This document shows, in pieces, positions 59,780-64,000 of a DNA stretch of 64,000 nucleotides. Position 1 is the stretch's first letter. Each line of letters opens with the position of its first letter. The notes under the pieces were generated by a model, which ran no database searches, had not been told where the DNA came from, and saw nothing but the letters and a program-made list of their open reading frames with translations. Both the position numbers and the translations under genes were made by a program. This DNA is from Hyperoodon ampullatus (Eukaryota; Chordata; Mammalia; Artiodactyla; Ziphiidae): contig OX457057.1 in assembly GCA_949752795.1 (NCBI GenBank), positions 99,103,513 through 99,167,512 on the forward strand. The letters are read 5' to 3'.

Positions 59780-60892
59780 ATTTTTTTCTTTTCTTTTTTT
59801 TTAACATCTTTATTGGAGTATAATTGCTTTACAGTGGTGTGTTAGTTTCTGCTTTATAACAAAGTGAATCAGTTATACATATACATATGTTCCCATATCT
59901 CTTCCCTCTTGCGTGTCCTTCCCTCCCACCCTCCCTATCCCACCCCTCTAGGTGGTCACAAAGCACAGAGCTGATCTCCCTGTGCTATGTGGCTGCTTCC
60001 CACTAGCTATCTATTCTATGTTTGGTAGTGTATATATGTCCATGCCACTCTCTCACTTTGTCACAGCTTACCCTTCCCCCTCCCCATAACCTCAAGTCCA
60101 TTCTCTAGTAGGTCTGTGTCTTTATTCCCGTCTTACCCCTAGGTTCTTCATGACTTTTTTTTTTCTTAAGTTCCATATATATGTGTTAGCATACGGTATT
60201 TGTTTTTCTCTTTCTGACTTACCTCACTCTGTATGACAGACTCTAGCTCCATCCACCTCACTACAAATAACTCAATTTCGTTTCTTTTTATGGCTGAGTA
60301 ATATTCCATTGTATATATGTGCCACATCTTCTTTACCCATTCATCCGATGATGGACACTTAGGTTGATTCCATGTCCTGGCTATTGTAAATAGAGCTGCA
60401 ATGAACATTTTGGTACATGACTCTTTTTGAATATGGTTTTCTCAAGGTATATGCCCAGTAGTGGGATTGCTGGGTCGTATGGTAGTTCTACTTTTAGGTT
60501 TTTAAGGAACCTCCATACTGTTCTCCATAGTGGCTGTACCAATTCACATTCCCACCAGCAGTGCAAGAGGGTTCCCTTTTCTCCACACCCTCTCCAGCAT
60601 TTAGTGTTTCTAGATTTTTTGGTGATGGCCATTCTGACTGGTGTGAGATGATATCTCATTGTAGTTTTGATTTGCATTTCTCTAATGATTAATGATATTG
60701 AGAATTCTTTAATGTGTTTGTTGGCAATCTGTATATCTTCTTTGGAGAAATGTCTATTTAGGTTTTCTGCCCATTTTTGGATTGGGTTGTTTGTTTTTTT
60801 GTTATTGAGCTGCATGGGCTGCTTGTAAATTTTGGAGATTAATCTTTTGTCAGTTGCTTCATTTGCAAATATTTTCTCCCATTCTGAGGGTT
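59780..60892 (-). mobile_element. 5'-truncated L1, inverted
   Basis: Poly-T, L1 3' UTR, then the ORF2 C-terminus (frames 60166-60408 and 60381-60815, interrupted). Similarity to the full-length L1 ends at ATTCTGAGGGTT at 60,892. It sits exactly in the gap between the CHI3L2 remnant and CHIA. Confidence 0.93.
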
Positions 60893-61279
60893 AAGAAAAG
60901 TTTTAAGAACAGCTAGTACCTTCCAAGGGTTTTTATTGTTTATTTTCCAATAAAAATGTCCTTTGATGCCAGGCACGAAATGTCCACCTCATGAAAACCA
61001 CAATGTTTAAACAGATACTTATCAGCCCTGAGAACTGCCAGAAAAGCTAATAAGCCAGTGCTTTTCATGGTGATGGTCTCTACCACCCTGTTAGGAGCCA
61101 AGACATTTTGTCCTTATTGAGCAGAGAAGGTGGTGGTGAGGGGAGTGCAGGTTGGAGGTACACAAAGTGGTGTTTGCAGGGGAGGAGATCTGTTGACTTA
61201 CTGATTAGCTATACACACATCTGGGTTAAATGCTCTCCACTTGGAAGATATCCTTTGTGATAACCTGGTACTCAGATGG
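60893..61279. other. CHIA upstream region
   Basis: Nothing beyond the TATA box was recognised. Confidence 0.35.
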
Positions 61280-61287
61280 TATAAAAA
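61280..61287 (+). promoter_or_regulatory. TATA box of CHIA-family gene
   Basis: TATAAAAA, 40 bases before the ATG, which leaves room for a very short 5' UTR. Untranslated exons farther upstream, known in some mammals, cannot be excluded. Confidence 0.65.
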
Positions 61288-61326
61288 GAAAATCCAGGCT
61301 CTGCTAGACCAGTGCCAATGGCAACC

Positions 61327-61348
61327 ATGGCAAAGCTTATTCTCACAG
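61327..61348 (+). CDS. CHIA: CHIA exon 1
   Basis: ACCATGG start context; MAKLILT plus one base, donor GTGAGT. Confidence 0.9.
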
Positions 61349-63356
61349 GTGAGTCTGTAATTGGAGATAGAGCCTTGTTCTTACCTGATTTCTTTTTCTC
61401 TCTGCATCTGACAGACATGAAATAGTCTTCACACACACTTCTATGCTTTTCTATTGTTCTTTCATCATTTCAAATTTCCAAGAGAATCCAGACATACACA
61501 AATAAGTCTACTTCTGATTCTCTTAATCTCAATTGACTCTGGCAGCATTTCTACCTTCATTGATGCCACAAGCATGGTCCTAAAAGAAAGGCTAGTTTTC
61601 TTCCAATGCTTGTCTTACACTCCCATTCCTTGTTGGGTTGTTCCCATTTCTCTATTCATCTTCCTGCACCACCTCATTTTAATTGATATTATTTTAATTT
61701 ACATGTTTGTGATTTTGGTCTATCTTTTTCAGAGATGAAAATCAGTGGGAACTGAGAGAGAGTTATGCAAGTTATCTTTGTTCTACTGTTTTCAGAATTA
61801 TTTCTCTTTAATCCCTTACTGTCTTACTGAGTTGCTCATGTATTATAAAAATATCAGATAGAATTCAATCATTTAAAGGGGTTGATTCAGTACATTGTTT
61901 AGAGCCAATTTGTATCCATAGGTTATTAGTTGCTCTAGAGCTGAGATTTACAAACTTTTTATAGCTTCAGAACCTTTTCCAAATGAAACCTCTAGCTCAA
62001 TTTATAAAGCAATCAGGTCAAAAGTGTCCTGGTAGAAGCCAGGGAACAGCATCTGGAGCCTTGTCTAACAGTTTCTAGTTCTCTTCTACTGTAAGGGCTC
62101 TTAAATTTGGTATAAAAAAACTCGAAGGCCCCAAGAGATACTGAATTCACTGATTTAGAGGATGCTTTGTGTGCGAAGCTGTATTCATCCCAGTTAAGGG
62201 TGGTGAAGCATGGATGGGTGTGTAGTCATTGAGTAGAGTAACTTTGGGTAGTTTCAGTACGTAGATCTCCCATAGGTAGTAGACTTCCAATTCTGCCTTC
62301 CGTAACATTTGTTACTGACATGGAAGTTGGAAGAAGAGAGAGCCATGCTCATTTTTGACTAAGAGAAGGGAAGTACAGATTTATTGGTGCCTTCACTGAA
62401 AAGCCTACACTTTGGCATAACCCCCAAGTGCCACTTGGGCTATAAAAACCTGTGACCCATAGGATGGTACCCAAGGCCTCAGAATTATATTCTACAAGAT
62501 ATAGACAATTGGTTCAGAATACATGTGTTTTCTTTCTCTCTAGGTCTGACCCTTCTGCTGAATGCTCAGCTAGGTAAGTCATGGACTCTGTATTGTATCC
62601 TTGACATAATTTTTTCCTACAATAAACCTAAAATCTTTATAAATTATTCATAATGCAATTGTCTGCTTAATGTATTAAATGTGATTTTTTTCATATTCTA
62701 ATATTACTTTTTAAAAAGCATATCAAGAGATAGATAAGTTATACTAGGAAAGAAAGCTACTGTCTTCTTTACAGACAGGTGGATTTGATGTTGGGAGAAC
62801 CTGTTATTTTGTATTGGCTGCCGCTGTTATTCTCTTCAGCATGACCACCTGAGAGTTGTAAGTTGGTATTCACTGGGCTTCATAGGACTACTGGGCATTT
62901 TTTCTTCAGTGGTTCCTAGGCTTCACCAAGATCCCAAAGTGAATCTGTCAAAGTAATAACCAACTTGAAAGTCAGTGACTAGTTTCCAAGTTGGAAGCTT
63001 TGAAATCATTTGCAAGATTGTTCCTGTTAACCACCCTTACACAGAGATCAGGTATCTGAGGCAAAGGGAGGGAAACAGAAGCAGGGCTAAAACTTACGGC
63101 ACATTTCAGTGGCACTTAAGTCAGGCCATTTTTCTTGCTTCTTACCACTCTCAGGTTCTGCCTACCAGCTAATATGCTACTTCACCAACTGGTCCCAGTA
63201 CCGGCCAGGCCTGGGAAGTTTCAAGCCTGACAACATTGACCCCTGCCTCTGTACTCACCTGATTTATGCCTTTGCTGGGTTGAGAAACAACGAGATCACC
63301 ACCATTGAATGGAATGATGTGACTCTCTACCAATCTTTCAATAGCCTGAAAAACAA
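61327..63356 (+). CDS. CHIA: Acidic mammalian chitinase (CHIA family), exons 1-3, 3' end off window
   Basis: Acidic chitinase is a secreted GH18 enzyme that cuts chitin in the stomach and airways. Exons 61327-61348, 62544-62573 and 63155-63356 join in frame (22, 30 and 202 nt, the family sizes) to give a signal peptide [20 protein letters not shown] and mature start [20 protein letters not shown], then [17 protein letters not shown] and [14 protein letters not shown]. This is very close to human CHIA. The catalytic DxxDxDxE motif and the chitin-binding C-terminal domain would lie beyond 64,000, so activity cannot be judged. Several CHIA paralogues exist in mammals. Being first after CHI3L2, this could be one other than the direct equivalent of human CHIA. 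No defect is seen. Confidence 0.9.
61349..62543. other. CHIA intron 1
   Basis: No repeat or extra exon recognised. Confidence 0.5.
62544..62573 (+). CDS. CHIA: CHIA exon 2
   Basis: 30 nt between CTCTAG and GTAAGT, encoding the hydrophobic LTLLLNAQL of the signal peptide. Confidence 0.9.
62574..63154. other. CHIA intron 2
   Basis: No repeat or extra exon recognised. Confidence 0.5.
63155..63356 (+). CDS. CHIA: CHIA exon 3
   Basis: 202 nt, acceptor TCTCAG, donor GTAAGA. Encodes the start of the mature enzyme including both cysteines of the first disulfide. Confidence 0.96.
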
Positions 63357-64000
63357 GTAAGAGAATGGGAAGATATCTAAGTTGGTATCTCTGCAGTTCA
63401 GGTTCAGTGAGTCTGAGGTGGGAACCAAGACTCTGTATTTCTAACAAGCTTCCCTATGATGCTGATGCTTCTGGTCCAGGAGCTACACTTTAAGTATCGA
63501 GGATATAGATAACGTAGCAAGTTGCCTGCTCTAGCTAGTATTAAAAAATAGTTCTGTATCTTCCTTTCACTGTAATTTTTTTTTTTATGACTCAGGAAAT
63601 TGCAAACCATCTTAGCTACTTGCATTAGAGAACAGGAGGCAGAGGATACCGAAGATTAGACATAACAGAGCCCAAGAAATCAGAAGAGTTTGCTGTATTT
63701 TAATAGAGTTCTGTTCTGTGTAAAAACAAAACAAAACAAAACAAAAACCCTGGTATCTTTTAACTTCTAATTTGTTCAGTTAGTTACATCTAGGAGAAGT
63801 AAGGCTACAGGCTATTGCTACCTTCAGTAGTGGCAATATCTTGAATGCAGCCCCTAGAATTTGAGTAATGATACCTAAGAAGAAATAAACCCCTTCAGAG
63901 TGGTATTTCTCAAAGTGTGATTCATTGACCATGCATCAAAATCACATGAGTCACTTGATAAAAATCTCAATCCCTAATCCAACTGAATCACAATCTCTGA
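63357..64000. other. CHIA intron 3, start
   Basis: An (AAAAC)n run lies at about 63,724-63,747. Exon 4 is not reached. Confidence 0.5.

Noticed and set aside
1..64000. CRISPR array, operon or other prokaryotic or phage system
   Set aside because: No regularly spaced repeats, no ribosome-binding sites and no prokaryotic genes. Spliced mammalian genes and SINEs/LINEs explain the window.

Overview
This is a window of mammalian nuclear DNA, most likely from a whale or dolphin. The genes are split by GT-AG introns of mammalian type. The intergenic DNA is full of L1 LINEs, MIRs, a retroviral LTR and at least eleven copies of the tRNA-derived CHR SINE (typical arm ending CCACCAGGGAAGYCC), the family characteristic of Cetacea and their artiodactyl relatives. 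I saw no ruminant BovB. No CRISPR array, operon or other prokaryotic feature is present.

Layout. (1) Positions 1-17,332, minus strand: nearly all of DENND2D, a DENN-domain guanine-nucleotide exchange factor for Rab GTPases. Eleven coding exons join in frame into 446 codons plus one base, and only the last short coding exon lies off the left edge. Two alternative first exons are visible: one at 13,083-13,149, and one inside a CpG island (about 16,690-17,720) at 17,275-17,332. Both end in the phase that exon 2 needs. (2) About 17.7-54.4 kb: a gene-poor interval made mostly of repeats. Its centrepiece is a full-length L1 (36,369-43,673, minus) with open ORF1 (304 aa) and ORF2 (1,272 aa). It is inserted, with a 10-bp target-site duplication, into an older 5'-truncated L1. 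A solo endogenous retroviral LTR lies at 20,634-21,122, and Tigger-like DNA transposons lie at 47.0-47.8 kb. (3) 54,440-57,784, plus strand: the first four coding exons of CHI3L2 (YKL-39, a chitinase-like lectin). (4) 61,327-63,356 and beyond, plus strand: the first three coding exons of an acidic mammalian chitinase (CHIA family), running off the right edge.

The order DENND2D(-) / CHI3L2(+) / CHIA(+) matches the mammalian chitinase cluster (human chromosome 1p13). The most notable biology is in the chitinase part. CHI3L2 has no recognisable exon 5 or later in the 3.5 kb between its exon 4 and the CHIA start, so its 3' two-thirds appear deleted. Its exon 1/exon 2 junction has shifted so that the reading frame stays open but the hydrophobic signal-peptide core is not read. 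CHI3L2 therefore looks like a decayed remnant, while the visible CHIA exons look intact.

All family identifications come from recognising protein and repeat sequence by eye. No database search was run. Ancient repeat boundaries are approximate.
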